Positions 16,930 to 26,520 are shown, numbered from the stretch's first letter. The stretch is 64,000 nucleotides of DNA from an uncultured Christensenellaceae bacterium (GCA_910587795.1 CAJUNH010000001.1:186001-250000); one strand, 5' to 3'. A program made the numbers and translations. Notes: generated by a model not told the origin, from the sequence alone.

Positions 16930-16995
16930 TTTTTCAAGCCATTTAATAATTTAACAAATAAATTTAACTACAACATCAATAAATTAGTATAAGTT

Positions 16996-17307
16996 TTAAA
17001 TATGTTTTTTGATTGTTTCCGTCAATTCGTTTTCGTCGCAAAGACCAATAATGCGGTCCACAAGCTCGCCGTTTTTAAATATGCATACGTTAGGTATTGA
17101 CATAACCTGATAGCGTTTGGCAAGCTCCTGAGCGTCGTCCACATCCACTTTACCAAACTTAACGTCCGTAAGCGTATCTGCCACTTCGTCCAATATGGGC
17201 GCAAGCATACGGCAGGGTCCGCACCATTTAGCCCAAAAATCCACGACAACAACGCCGTCCTTAATAAAATCGTCAAAATTTGCAGCTACTTCATTTATTT
17301 TGCTCAT
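16996..17307 (-). CDS. trxA: Thioredoxin
   Basis: The 103-residue thioredoxin fold has the active site WCGPC (Cys29, Cys32), the VVDFWAKWCGPCRM strand-helix and the cis-proline region MSIPNVCIF. It supplies reducing power to cytosolic disulfides. Its start overlaps the RseC-like gene by 17 nt, so it is the last gene of that operon and is followed by a strong terminator. Confidence 0.95.
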   Translation of the reverse strand: MSKINEVAANFDDFIKDGVVVVDFWAKWCGPCRMLAPILDEVADTLTDVKFGKVDVDDAQELAKRYQVMSIPNVCIFKNGELVDRIIGLCDENELTETIKKHI

Positions 17308-17749
17308 TGATAGATTCTCCTTCTATTTTATTTATTTCTTTTTTTATATTAACAACCGATATTAACGTAGGCGAAGACGCCCATTTTCTTTTCCGTAATA
17401 TGTCGATTAGCGCTACTACCGCATACCCTGCGGCAAGACCGACAAAAAACAGCAAAACGGACAGCCATTCCTGCCATTTAAGAGATATGGATACGAATAA
17501 CAGTACCAATGCAGGAATAAGAGGTATAATGTAGGCCACAAACGCCAGTTTTGCCGTATTAGCTTCGGGAATATTAATTTCCACCACGTCGTCAACCTGT
17601 GCATCTAGGGTGTTTTCCACATAAAAATCGACGTGTTTCTGGTTTTCCGTCATTCCGCACCGTCCGCACGAACCGCAAGCAGAGTTGCGCTCGATACGAA
17701 CCTGAGCATAACTACCTTTACGTTTTATAATAAATCCGCGTTCTACCAT
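17291..17749 (-). CDS. SoxR-reducing system / RseC family membrane protein
   Basis: A 152-aa protein with a cysteine-rich N-terminal segment (Cys25, Cys28, Cys31 in SACGSCGRC) followed by two membrane helices (about 73-92 and 97-115), the RseC/RsxC-associated architecture. Family members act with the Rnf-type electron-transfer system in reducing SoxR; in Gram-positives the role is unclear. Here it is coupled to thioredoxin by overlap, which suggests a redox function. Confidence 0.8.
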   Translation of the reverse strand: MVERGFIIKRKGSYAQVRIERNSACGSCGRCGMTENQKHVDFYVENTLDAQVDDVVEINIPEANTAKLAFVAYIIPLIPALVLLFVSISLKWQEWLSVLLFFVGLAAGYAVVALIDILRKRKWASSPTLISVVNIKKEINKIEGESINEQNK

Positions 17750-17761
17750 GCGCTATCTCCG

Positions 17762-19045
17762 CTACAAAACGTATTTTTTAAGATTGCGGGATTCGGTGCG
17801 GAAGTTATTTTCAACGTAAGTTTTATCTATTACTATTTTTTTCTTGCCGCCGTTTTCGTCGATATCGTACGATATATCTTCGACGATATGTTCCATAATA
17901 CTTTGCAATCTGCGAGCGCCTATATCTTCCAAAGTATTATTTTGGTCAAACGCAACGTTTGCAATTTCGCGAATACCGTCGTCGGTAAATTGTAAATCTA
18001 TATTATCTACAGCAAGCAGCTTTTTATACTGATCGGTAATAGCATTTGCCGGAACGGTAAGGATTTTAACAAAATCGTCTATTCCCAAGCTGTCCAAATC
18101 TACCAAAACGGGGAAACGTCCCTGCAATTCGGGAATAAGATCCGAAACCTTGCTTACGTGGAACGCACCGCTTGCGATAAATAAAATATAGTCGGTTTTT
18201 ACGTTGCCGTATTTAGTGGTAACCGTACAGCCTTCTACTATAGGCAAAATATCGCGTTGTACGCCCTCGCGCGATACATCCGGTCCGTGCTGAGAGGACT
18301 TGCCTGCAATCTTGTCCATTTCGTCGATAAAAATAATACCGTCGTTTTCGGCTCGGCGCACTGCCTCTATTTCAACGCTGTCAAGGTCGATAAGTTTATC
18401 GCTTTCTTCGCCTGCGAATATTTTCAGAGCCTCCGCTACCGTTACCGTGCGTTTTTTCGTCTTTTTGGGTAGTATATCGCCGAAAATACTTCCTAGATTA
18501 ATCTCGCCTGCGCCGGGTTGCAATTCGACAGGTTTAGGCGTATCTGCAACAGAAATTTCCACTTGCATTTGATCGAGATTATGTTGAGACAATTCATTTT
18601 TCAGGTCGATTTTAGATATGCCTTCGGGCAATTCGTGAGATTGCTTTAACATTATATCCGCAAGTCTATCCACAGCTTTATCGAAGGCAGAGGCTTCAAC
18701 CTCTTTGTAACGTTCGTCCTTAACTAAACGGAGAGAAACCTCCACCAAATCGCGAATCATACTTTCCACATCGCGCCCTACGTACCCAACCTCGGTATAT
18801 TTTGTGGCTTCCACCTTTAAAAAAGGAGCTTTGACAAGCTTTGCAAGCCTGCGTGCAATTTCCGTTTTACCTACGCCCGTCGGTCCCTTTAAAATAATAT
18901 TTTTAGGAGTAATTTCCTCACGGTCGGCAATGGACAATTTACTGCGGCGATATCTGTTACGTAATGCGATAGCCACCGCCTTTTTTGCCTGAAATTGACC
19001 TACTATATAACGGTCTAATTCGTTAACAATTTGTTTAGGTGTCAT
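17762..19045 (-). CDS. hslU: ATP-dependent protease ATPase subunit HslU
   Basis: AAA+ unfoldase partner of HslV. At 427 aa it has the N-terminal TPKQIVNELDRYIVGQ motif and Walker A GPTGVGKT at 54-61. The intermediate domain follows, then Walker B FIDEMDKI and the sensor regions near VLVDLDSLGIDDF and EDIGARRLQSIMEHI. It ends in the conserved RNLKKYVL tail that inserts into HslV. It directly follows hslV with 1 nt between. Confidence 0.96.
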   Translation of the reverse strand: MTPKQIVNELDRYIVGQFQAKKAVAIALRNRYRRSKLSIADREEITPKNIILKGPTGVGKTEIARRLAKLVKAPFLKVEATKYTEVGYVGRDVESMIRDLVEVSLRLVKDERYKEVEASAFDKAVDRLADIMLKQSHELPEGISKIDLKNELSQHNLDQMQVEISVADTPKPVELQPGAGEINLGSIFGDILPKKTKKRTVTVAEALKIFAGEESDKLIDLDSVEIEAVRRAENDGIIFIDEMDKIAGKSSQHGPDVSREGVQRDILPIVEGCTVTTKYGNVKTDYILFIASGAFHVSKVSDLIPELQGRFPVLVDLDSLGIDDFVKILTVPANAITDQYKKLLAVDNIDLQFTDDGIREIANVAFDQNNTLEDIGARRLQSIMEHIVEDISYDIDENGGKKKIVIDKTYVENNFRTESRNLKKYVL

Positions 19046-19046
19046 T

Positions 19047-19598
19047 TTACGCCTCCTCTACGGTTATGTGTCCGTTAGTAAACACACATATCTCGCTTGC
19101 AATTTGCAGCGCCTTTTCGGCTATTTCTTTTGCGGACAAGTCGGTATTACGGTACAGTGCTTTTGCCGCCGCTAAAGCATAATTTCCTCCGCTTCCTATT
19201 GCGCAAACTCCGTCGTCAGGCTCTATAACATCGCCCGTTCCGGACAATAAAAATATATTTTCCTTATCTGCAACAATCATCATAGCTTCAAGCTTACGCA
19301 TAACGTTATCTCTGCGCCAAAGCTGAGCAACTTCCACAGCCGAACGCAGCAAATTACCGCTGAATTTTTGCAGCATTTCTTCAAATTTTTCCGATAAAGT
19401 AAAAGCGTCTGCAACCGAACCGGCAAACCCCGTAACTATTTTTCCGTCAAAAATTCTACGTACTTTAACCGCATTTCCTTTCATAATAACGTTTTGTCCT
19501 TGTGTAACCTGACCGTCCCCCGCAACAGCTATTTTACCGTTGCGCTTTACGGCGCAGATTGTTGTGCCTTTAATGGTATCCCCAAAAAATTCTGCCAT
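19047..19598 (-). CDS. hslV: ATP-dependent protease peptidase subunit HslV
   Basis: Proteasome-beta-like threonine protease. Eleven residues precede the GTTICAVKRNGKIAVAGDGQVT block, so Thr12 is the expected nucleophile after propeptide removal. GFAGSVADAFTLSEKFEEML and GSGGNYALAAAKAL are conserved. Length 183 aa fits. It shares a base with trmFO upstream and is followed immediately by hslU. Confidence 0.96.
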   Translation of the reverse strand: MAEFFGDTIKGTTICAVKRNGKIAVAGDGQVTQGQNVIMKGNAVKVRRIFDGKIVTGFAGSVADAFTLSEKFEEMLQKFSGNLLRSAVEVAQLWRRDNVMRKLEAMMIVADKENIFLLSGTGDVIEPDDGVCAIGSGGNYALAAAKALYRNTDLSAKEIAEKALQIASEICVFTNGHITVEEA

Positions 19599-20908
19599 TA
19601 TATGCCTCCTATATTTGAAATAGTTTGTTTTAAAGAATTTAACGCACGTTTACTGTATTCAGCCTTGCGCTGAGATTTGTCTTTAATATGCTGTTCCAAG
19701 GACGTCAATATACCGAAATTACTGTTCATTGGCGAGTATTCGCCGAAATCGGTAGAAATATGCTTACATAACGCTCCTATCATTGTATCGTCGGGAAAAA
19801 CGACTGCGTTTGCACCGCTAAACAATCTATACCCTTGTATTGCCGCGATAAGTCCGCTCATGCAGGACTCCATATATCCTTCTACACCGCTGATCTGCCC
19901 CGCAAAAAATATTTTATGGTTAAGTTTAAGCTGAAAGCATCCGTTTAAAAACTTAGGCGCATTGATATACGTATTACGGTGCATTACGCCGTACCGAGCA
20001 AATTCCGCATTTTTCAACGCGGGAATCATCGAAAACACCCGCTTTTGTTCGTGATACTTAAGGTTTGTTTGAAAACCAACCAAATTATATAATGTTCCGT
20101 CTACGTTTTCCCTGCGAAGCTGCAATACGGCATACGGACGCGTGTTTGTGCGCTCGTCCGTAAGACCAACGGGCTTTAAAGGACCGAACCGAATCGTATC
20201 AGCACCGCGTTTAGCCATCACCTCGATAGGCATACAGCCCTCGAATACGTTTTTTTCAAAGTCTTTTAACTCCACTTTTTCCGCCGTTATCAAAGCGGAA
20301 TAAAAGTTTAAGTATTCGTCCTTAGTCATAGGACAATTAATGTAATCGGCGCTGCCTTTACCGTATCGACTTGCGGCAAAAGCACAGGAATAGTCTATGC
20401 TGTCCGCCGTGATTATCGGCGCTACCGCATCAAAAAAGTATAAAAATTCCTTGCCGAAAACGGTTTGCAAAGCGGGTATTAACGCTTCGTCCGTCAACGG
20501 ACCTGTCGCCACTATAATAAAATCGTAATCTTCGGTATTTATATCATCGGCGATAGCGTTAACTTTTGTAAAATTAGGATACTTATTTAGTTCCGCTGTA
20601 ATATCATGCGAAAACTTGTTTCTATCCACCGCTAACGCATTGCCCGCAGGCACGCGCGTTTGTTCGGCTATACGTACGACGAGACTGTCCAACATTCGCA
20701 GTTCCGCTTTTAACAATCCGCTGGACGTATTAATATCGTCGCTCTTAAAAGAGTTGGAACAGACCACTTCGCATAGCGTATCTAAATTGTGAGCGGGAGA
20801 TTTTTTTAGCGGTTTCATTTCCACCAAAGTAACGTCTACTCCGCGTTTAAGCAACTGATAGCTTGCCTCGCATCCGGCAAAGCCTCCGCCGATAACTTTA
20901 ACTTTCAC
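19598..20908 (-). CDS. trmFO: Folate-dependent tRNA (uracil-5-)-methyltransferase TrmFO
   Basis: Flavoprotein that makes m5U54 in tRNA using methylenetetrahydrofolate. The 436-aa protein begins at GTG with the FAD motif VIGGGFAGCEAS and has VEMKPLKKSPAHNLDTLCE, CSNSFKSDD and FAGQISGVEGYMES. It overlaps topA by 11 nt. The topA-trmFO-(xerC)-hslV-hslU order matches Bacillus, with xerC missing here. Confidence 0.95.
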   Translation of the reverse strand: MKVKVIGGGFAGCEASYQLLKRGVDVTLVEMKPLKKSPAHNLDTLCEVVCSNSFKSDDINTSSGLLKAELRMLDSLVVRIAEQTRVPAGNALAVDRNKFSHDITAELNKYPNFTKVNAIADDINTEDYDFIIVATGPLTDEALIPALQTVFGKEFLYFFDAVAPIITADSIDYSCAFAASRYGKGSADYINCPMTKDEYLNFYSALITAEKVELKDFEKNVFEGCMPIEVMAKRGADTIRFGPLKPVGLTDERTNTRPYAVLQLRRENVDGTLYNLVGFQTNLKYHEQKRVFSMIPALKNAEFARYGVMHRNTYINAPKFLNGCFQLKLNHKIFFAGQISGVEGYMESCMSGLIAAIQGYRLFSGANAVVFPDDTMIGALCKHISTDFGEYSPMNSNFGILTSLEQHIKDKSQRKAEYSKRALNSLKQTISNIGGI

Positions 20909-23129
20909 TTTTAACCCCGCCGTGATATTTACAATTCTTATTAGAACACTGTATTACTTCGCTCTTGCCGCTTTTTTTGTAAACAAGCGGAGCGCCGCAC
21001 TGCGGACACGTTTCGCCTGTAGGTATATCCCACGATACAAAATCACAATCCGGATAACCCGTACATCCGTAAAATACCGTACCTCTTTTAGAAACGCGCT
21101 TAACAACGTCTTTTCCGCATTTTGGACATTTTGCCACCACTTCGTTTAATGGTTTTGTATTTTTGCAATTAGGATAATTGCTGCAAGCAAGATATTTGCC
21201 GTACCTGCCCTGGCGTTCCAGCATCAGTGCGCCGCAAATCTCACATGGAATATCGGTTTGTTTGGGAGGCGCCGTTTGTTTTAAACTGCGTATATTAGAG
21301 CATTTTGGATAATTACTGCAAGCAAGATATTTACCGTAACGCCCCATGCGTATAATCATAGGAGAACCGCACTTTTCGCAAACCTCGTCGGATACCTCGT
21401 CGGCAACAACGATCTTCTCTCCATGCATTGCGGTGCTAACTTCTTTAAGCATAGGTTGGTAAAAACTGTCTACAATTTTGTACCACGGTTCACCGTTATC
21501 TTCTATTGCGTCCAGCTTATCTTCCATTTCGGCAGTAAACTGAACGTCCACTATTTTGCCGAAATATTGTTCCAAATAATCCGTAACCTGAACGCCCAGA
21601 TTTGACGGAACCAAGCTTTTGCCGTCCTTTAGCACGTATTCGCGTTTATACAACGTCTGCATCGTTGCCGCATACGTGCTGGGACGGCCGATGCCTTTTT
21701 CTTCCATTGTTTTGATTATACTTGCCTCAGTATAACGCGCAGGAGGTTTGGTAAACTTTTGCTCGTGTTTTAAGTCTATAAGGTTAAGTTTATCACCTAT
21801 CTCCAGCGGCGGCAGTACAACGTTTTCCCCTTCGTTATCTTTTTCTTTTTTATTTTTAGACTTGCTTTCGCCGTAGATAGCCAAATAACCGTCGAAAATG
21901 AGTGTTTTTCCTATTGCGGACAACCCGTACTCGTTACAGTTAACCGATACGTTTACGCTATTGTAAGTAGCGCTTGCAGCTTGACTGGCTAAAAAACGTT
22001 CATAAATAAGCTTATACAATAAATAATGGTTACGTTGAACCTTATCTTTAATATAAGCGGGAGTAATTTCTAAATTTATAGGACGGATTGCTTCGTGCGC
22101 GTCCTGCGCTTGTTTTTTTGTAGCATAGTAATTAGGCTTGTCCGGAACATATTTAGCACCGTATTTTTCAGCAATATGGCTGCGTGCGCTTGCAATAGCA
22201 TCGTCGGCAACGCGTACGGAGTCTGTACGTATATAAGTAACCAATGCAACATGTCCTATGCCGGAAATGTCAAACCCCTCGTAAAGCTGCTGCGCTACAG
22301 ACATAGCGACGGAACTGGATATTTTAAGTTTATTAACGGCGTCCTGCTGTAACGTACTTGTAGTAAACGGCGGTTGAGGACGACTGGCGCTAACGGACTT
22401 TTTTACATTAGTAACAATGTAATCGCCTGTTTTTAAACACTGCAAAGCTTCGTTACACTGCTGTTCGTTTTTAATTTTTATTTTCTTTCCGTTTTTTTCT
22501 GTAAGCGACGCAGTAAAAAACGGTTTTTGCGAAGGCTTTTCCAGCGTAGCGTTTACAGTCCAATATTCTTCGGGTTTAAAAGCTTGAATTTCCTTTTCGC
22601 GGTCGACAATTATACGCAATGCCGCCGACTGTACTCTACCCGCGGACAATTTATTACGGATTTTTTTGCAAAGTACGGGAGATAAAGTATAACCTACAAG
22701 TCTGTCCAGTACTCTGCGCGCCTGTTGAGCTTCAACCAGTCCCTTATTAATATATCTGGGATTCTGTATAGCCTTATTTACCGCTTTTTTGGAAATTTCG
22801 TTAAACATAATACGGTTTTTTTCCTGCGGGTCTAAATTTAAAGCGCATTGCAAGTGATAAGATATTGCTTCCCCTTCGCGGTCCGGGTCGGTTGCAAGGT
22901 ATACCTGCTCGGCACGGGCAACTTCGTTTTTTAAACGAGCTATAGTTTCCTTCTGCTCGGGTTTACGCGCTTCTAATTCGGGTTCGTAATTATTATCGAA
23001 CGATATTCCCATCGTTTTTTCCGGAAGATCCCAAATATGTCCGCGCGAAGCGTCCACTTTGTATCCCTCTCCCAAATATTTAGCAATCGTTTTTGCTTTT
23101 GCCGGAGATTCGACAATAACAAGTTTCAT
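20898..23129 (-). CDS. topA: DNA topoisomerase I
   Basis: Type IA enzyme relaxing negative supercoils. The TOPRIM domain opens the 743-aa protein (MKLVIVESPAKAKTIAKYLG, DPDREGEAISYHL), and the active-site tyrosine is in LVTYIRTDSVR. The C-terminus carries four CxxC-type zinc ribbons (CEKCGSPM, CEICGALM, CPKCGKDV, CPQCGAPL). Its stop overlaps trmFO and its start overlaps dprA by 4 nt. Confidence 0.97.
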   Translation of the reverse strand: MKLVIVESPAKAKTIAKYLGEGYKVDASRGHIWDLPEKTMGISFDNNYEPELEARKPEQKETIARLKNEVARAEQVYLATDPDREGEAISYHLQCALNLDPQEKNRIMFNEISKKAVNKAIQNPRYINKGLVEAQQARRVLDRLVGYTLSPVLCKKIRNKLSAGRVQSAALRIIVDREKEIQAFKPEEYWTVNATLEKPSQKPFFTASLTEKNGKKIKIKNEQQCNEALQCLKTGDYIVTNVKKSVSASRPQPPFTTSTLQQDAVNKLKISSSVAMSVAQQLYEGFDISGIGHVALVTYIRTDSVRVADDAIASARSHIAEKYGAKYVPDKPNYYATKKQAQDAHEAIRPINLEITPAYIKDKVQRNHYLLYKLIYERFLASQAASATYNSVNVSVNCNEYGLSAIGKTLIFDGYLAIYGESKSKNKKEKDNEGENVVLPPLEIGDKLNLIDLKHEQKFTKPPARYTEASIIKTMEEKGIGRPSTYAATMQTLYKREYVLKDGKSLVPSNLGVQVTDYLEQYFGKIVDVQFTAEMEDKLDAIEDNGEPWYKIVDSFYQPMLKEVSTAMHGEKIVVADEVSDEVCEKCGSPMIIRMGRYGKYLACSNYPKCSNIRSLKQTAPPKQTDIPCEICGALMLERQGRYGKYLACSNYPNCKNTKPLNEVVAKCPKCGKDVVKRVSKRGTVFYGCTGYPDCDFVSWDIPTGETCPQCGAPLVYKKSGKSEVIQCSNKNCKYHGGVKSES

Positions 23130-24223
23130 TCAAGTCCTCCATATAGACGGTATAAATTGCCTGGTAATCTAGCAATTATACTCCTTAATTCCAAATTTGC
23201 CAACAAAAAATTAAGCTCACCCAAAACAATTTGCGTTTCGGCTACCAGCTGATCGAACGTTTTCGCTCCAATACTTAAAGCGTCGACAATTTTTTGCTCG
23301 TCAAAGTTTAATTGAACAGACTGCTTTTTTGTTGACAAACGACCTATTCCGTAATAGTCGGCAATATCCCTCGGCGTAGTTACACACGCACCTTGCATAC
23401 TTTTAATTAAACTATTACTGCCTGCAAAGCCTTTATCGTATACTTCTCCCGGAACGACAAAGATATCCTTACCTTGATTTAAAGCGAGTTCCACGGTAGA
23501 CAGAGTACCGCTTTTTTGCGGCGCCTGACAGACCAACAAGCCTTTAGACAAACCCGCTACTATTCTGTTGCGGTGCGGAAAGTGAAACGGATACGGCGTT
23601 TCGTGCAAACCGTATTCGCTTACAATAAGTCCGTTTGCATTAACAATACGCTCTGCAAGCCTTTCGTTTGCAGACGGATATACGTTAAAAATACCAGAAC
23701 CGAGTACGGCGATAGTAAATTGATTTTCGGAAAGAGCGGCTTCATGCGCAAGCGAATCAACCCCGTAGGCAAGTCCGCTTACAATTACAAAATCTTCACA
23801 CAAAATTTTGGTAAAATCCGTTGCAATACGTCTGCCGTAAGAAGAAACCTTACGCGTACCTATTACCGCTAAACTATCTTTTGCCAGTAGCTTTATATTG
23901 CCTTTACAAAACAATATATACGGAGGCTCGTCTATATCTCTTAAAATATTTGGATAACCGTTAGAGTACTCGGTAACGGCCACAACGTTATTATCCGTCA
24001 TTTCCTTAATTATCCGATCGACGAAATTGCACGCCAAATCCTTTTTCAGTTGGTTATACAAAGAATCGCCCAAAATACCTTTAAAGGCGTTGTTTTTTGC
24101 AAACTCAGTCGTAAGCAAGTCCAAATTATCACAAATTTGCGTTACCTGAATAAACTTTTTTACCGACACAAGCCGTTCGCCAAATAATATACAAAGTTTT
24201 TCCTGTGGTGAATATGTCATCAA
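23126..24223 (-). CDS. dprA: DNA-processing protein DprA (Smf)
   Basis: Loads RecA onto incoming single-stranded DNA during transformation. The Rossmann core is clear in the 365-aa product: AVIGTRKVSSYGRRIA, IVSGLAYGVDSLAHEAAL, VLGSGIFNVYP and NRIVAGLSKGLLVCQAPQKSG. A C-terminal winged-helix segment (about 300-360) follows. It overlaps topA and comM by 4 nt on each side. Confidence 0.95.
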   Translation of the reverse strand: MMTYSPQEKLCILFGERLVSVKKFIQVTQICDNLDLLTTEFAKNNAFKGILGDSLYNQLKKDLACNFVDRIIKEMTDNNVVAVTEYSNGYPNILRDIDEPPYILFCKGNIKLLAKDSLAVIGTRKVSSYGRRIATDFTKILCEDFVIVSGLAYGVDSLAHEAALSENQFTIAVLGSGIFNVYPSANERLAERIVNANGLIVSEYGLHETPYPFHFPHRNRIVAGLSKGLLVCQAPQKSGTLSTVELALNQGKDIFVVPGEVYDKGFAGSNSLIKSMQGACVTTPRDIADYYGIGRLSTKKQSVQLNFDEQKIVDALSIGAKTFDQLVAETQIVLGELNFLLANLELRSIIARLPGNLYRLYGGLE

Positions 24224-25746
24224 ATTCGGTACTTCCTATCTAATGTACGGTATTGCAGCGATTCGGCAATATGTTTTACGGTTATATCCTGCGAACCGTC
24301 TAAGTCGGCGATAGTTCGCGCAACTTTAAGCACCCTATTGTATGCCCGCGCCGACAGTGCAAACTTTTCAAAGCAATCCTCTATAAGCATTAAGCTGTCT
24401 TTCGTCAATTTACAAAACTTTTTTATATCAGCCGACGTCATTTGCGCATTGCAATTACGTCCCAATGCAGACAAACGGTTTAACTGAATTTCGCGAGCTT
24501 TATTAACTCGGCAACGTACTGTTGCAGAATCTTCCGCCAGTGTTTCATCCTGTAAATCGGCGTAAGAAACATTGTCTACTTCGATATGTATATCGATACG
24601 GTCCAATAAAGGTCCGGACAACTTACTTAAATACCTGTGTATTTGCGCCGCGGAACAAGAGCATTCGGCAGTTGCGCTGCCGTAGTTTCCGCAAGGGCAA
24701 GGGTTCATACCCGCAATAAGCATAAAGTCGGCAGGATACGTAACTGACACGGCATTACGAGCTACCGTTATTACGCCGTCCTCCAACGGCTGACGTAACG
24801 TTTCCAATGTTTGCCTGCTGTATTCAGGCAGTTCGTCCAAAAACAAAACGCCGTTGTGAGCAAGGCTTATTTCGCCGGGACGCGCTTTATTTCCGCCGCC
24901 CGTCAAGGCTACCATAGTTGACGAGTGATGAGGCGTGCGAAACGGACGTTCGTAAATAAAACCCCCGTCCAACTGTCCCGATACACTGTGGATTTTGGCA
25001 ACGTCCAAAGCTTCGTCAAAAGTCAAATTCGGCATTATGGACGGCACAGACTTTGCAAGCATCGTTTTTCCCGAACCGGGAGGACCTATCATAAGAATAT
25101 TGTGTCCGCCAGCAACAGCTATTTCCATTGCACGTTTTGCCGCATACTGACCTTTTATATACTTAAAATCAAAATCGCTTTGCTTGCGTTGGATGTCGCT
25201 TTGCCAGTTTCTAATGGGTAACGGCTGTTTATCTTTTACACATGTGGCAAACTCTACTGCGTCGCGCAGATTTTCCACCGCATATATTTCCGCCCCCTCG
25301 ATAAACATTACTTCGCCGATATTTTCTTTGGGAATTACAAAAATATGTTCGCCGTTTTGAACGGCAGAAATAATCATAGGCAACAATCCGTTTACCTTAC
25401 GCACTTCGCCGTTTAGAGAAAGTTCTCCTAAATATATTGCTTTTTTTAAATTACCGTACTCTATCTGTTTGCTTGCGGCAAGTAAACCTAACGCAATGGG
25501 CAAATCGTACATACTGCCTTCTTTTTTTATGTCGGCAGGCGCAAGGTTGACAACTATTGCTGAAACGGGATACGAATATCCGCTGTTTTTAATTGCAGAA
25601 CGGACGCGCTCGCGGGATTCTTTAACGGCAGTATCCGCAAGACCTACAATGTCGTAAGTAGGCATTCCTGTGTGCATATCTATTTCCGCCTGAACAGGAA
25701 ATCCGTCCAAACCTTTTAGCCCGTAGCTTTTAATTAAAGCAAGCAT
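24220..25746 (-). CDS. comM: YifB/ComM-family Mg-chelatase-like AAA+ ATPase
   Basis: Related to ComM, a helicase that promotes branch migration during natural transformation. The 508-aa protein has the Lon-like N-terminal domain (MPTYDIVGLADTAVKESRERV), Walker A GPPGSGKTMLA, Walker B LFLDELPEY, the MNPCPCGNYG block with a zinc-binding pattern and the C-terminal MgCh helical domain (LSARAYNRVLKVARTIADL). It is first in the 8.7-kb operon running to trxA and is coupled to dprA, so both likely serve DNA uptake or recombination. Confidence 0.94.
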   Translation of the reverse strand: MLALIKSYGLKGLDGFPVQAEIDMHTGMPTYDIVGLADTAVKESRERVRSAIKNSGYSYPVSAIVVNLAPADIKKEGSMYDLPIALGLLAASKQIEYGNLKKAIYLGELSLNGEVRKVNGLLPMIISAVQNGEHIFVIPKENIGEVMFIEGAEIYAVENLRDAVEFATCVKDKQPLPIRNWQSDIQRKQSDFDFKYIKGQYAAKRAMEIAVAGGHNILMIGPPGSGKTMLAKSVPSIMPNLTFDEALDVAKIHSVSGQLDGGFIYERPFRTPHHSSTMVALTGGGNKARPGEISLAHNGVLFLDELPEYSRQTLETLRQPLEDGVITVARNAVSVTYPADFMLIAGMNPCPCGNYGSATAECSCSAAQIHRYLSKLSGPLLDRIDIHIEVDNVSYADLQDETLAEDSATVRCRVNKAREIQLNRLSALGRNCNAQMTSADIKKFCKLTKDSLMLIEDCFEKFALSARAYNRVLKVARTIADLDGSQDITVKHIAESLQYRTLDRKYRI

Positions 25747-25767
25747 TAAAATTCTCCTAAGCGTAAC

Positions 25768-25807
25768 TATACTAAATTAGTATAACCGCCAAACTTAAAA
25801 CTAACAA
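25768..25807 (-). promoter_or_regulatory. Promoter of comM-dprA-topA operon with palindrome over the -10 box
   Basis: TTGTTA (25802-25807), 17 nt, TATACT (25779-25784) on the minus strand. A perfect palindrome with 8-bp arms, TATACTAA-A-TTAGTATA (25768-25784), contains the whole -10 box and extends over the transcription start. A repressor bound there would block the operon. No protein is identified. The remainder of the 435-nt gap to rplS holds the 127-nt repeat and a terminator. Confidence 0.65.
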
Positions 25808-25880
25808 GCCTTTTTAACAAATTTACCTAATATTTCTTTTAATTAATTTTGTTTCTCCGCAAATTTATAGTGATAAAATA

Positions 25881-26007
25881 TAATATCGTACACGAACAAA
25901 ATATATCGCAATGAATTATCATTAACGTGATACGATGTAATAGCGAATAACTAATAGTAGTTTGTTGTAGATAAACGCAGTTAATAGTTGTCCGTATGCT
26001 ATAATTA
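25881..26007. repeat. Dispersed 127-nt intergenic element, copy A
   Basis: Hand-aligned without gaps to copy B (53664-53790) with about 24 mismatches; the first 60 positions are about 90% identical. The element starts with ATATCGTACACGAACAA and ends with a degraded inverted copy of it (TTGTCCGTATGCTATAATT here). Its first half contains an internal inverted repeat around TCGCAAT ... AATAGCGA. No reading frame is conserved. It may be a MITE-like hairpin or a structured RNA. It lies between the comM promoter and the rplS terminator. Confidence 0.8.
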
Positions 26008-26140
26008 CACTAATATATACAAAAACAATATTAATACAAAATTAAAATTTTATGCACATTTCAGGCGGGTCTTTTCACGGGAAAAATAAAAATTTTATGC
26101 AGACGACTTATAACTGTTACAAAAGCGACGGACAATAAAA

Positions 26141-26166
26141 CAAGCAACCTCGATTGAGATTGCTTG
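26141..26166 (-). terminator. Terminator after rplS
   Basis: Eleven-bp stem CAAGCAATCTC / GAGGTTGCTTG with a 4-nt loop followed on the minus strand by TTTTATT, 15 nt past the rplS stop. Confidence 0.85.
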
Positions 26167-26181
26167 AATTAATCTTTATTG

Positions 26182-26520
26182 TTAGTTAGAACTCTTAACT
26201 TTTGCAGCCTTACCAGTACGGGAACGTAAATAATAAAGCTTAGCTCTGCGCACTTGACCTTTGCGTACAACCGTAATGCTGTCGATTTTAGGACTGTGAA
26301 CAGGGAACGTACGCTCAACGCCGATACCGGATGAAATACGTCTTACGGTAAACGTTTCGCGAAGACCGCCGTGTTTACGTGCGATTACAATTCCTTCATA
26401 TGCCTGAATTCTTTCCTTGTTACCTTCTATAACCTTAAAATTAACGCGAACAGTATCGCCTACGTTAAAAGGGGTAACTTCTCTTAAAGATGCCGTTTCG
26501 ATTTGCTTAATGATGTCCAT
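26182..26520 (-). CDS. rplS: 50S ribosomal protein L19
   Basis: The 112-aa product (start at 26520, preceded by AGGAAAAGTC) carries the family blocks FNVGDTVRVNFKVIEGNKER, QAYEGIVIARKHGG, RETFTVRRIS and VERTFPVHSP. The longer frame would add 25 residues that are just translated leader. It has its own promoter and terminator, so it appears monocistronic, although the trmD-rplS pairing of other Firmicutes is nearly kept. Confidence 0.97.
   Translation of the reverse strand: MDIIKQIETASLREVTPFNVGDTVRVNFKVIEGNKERIQAYEGIVIARKHGGLRETFTVRRISSGIGVERTFPVHSPKIDSITVVRKGQVRRAKLYYLRSRTGKAAKVKSSN

Noticed and set aside
26044..26101. Direct repeat AAAATTTTATGCA at 26044-26056 and 26089-26101
   Set aside because: A 13-nt AT-rich direct repeat 32 nt apart could arise by chance, and no gene or structure is associated.
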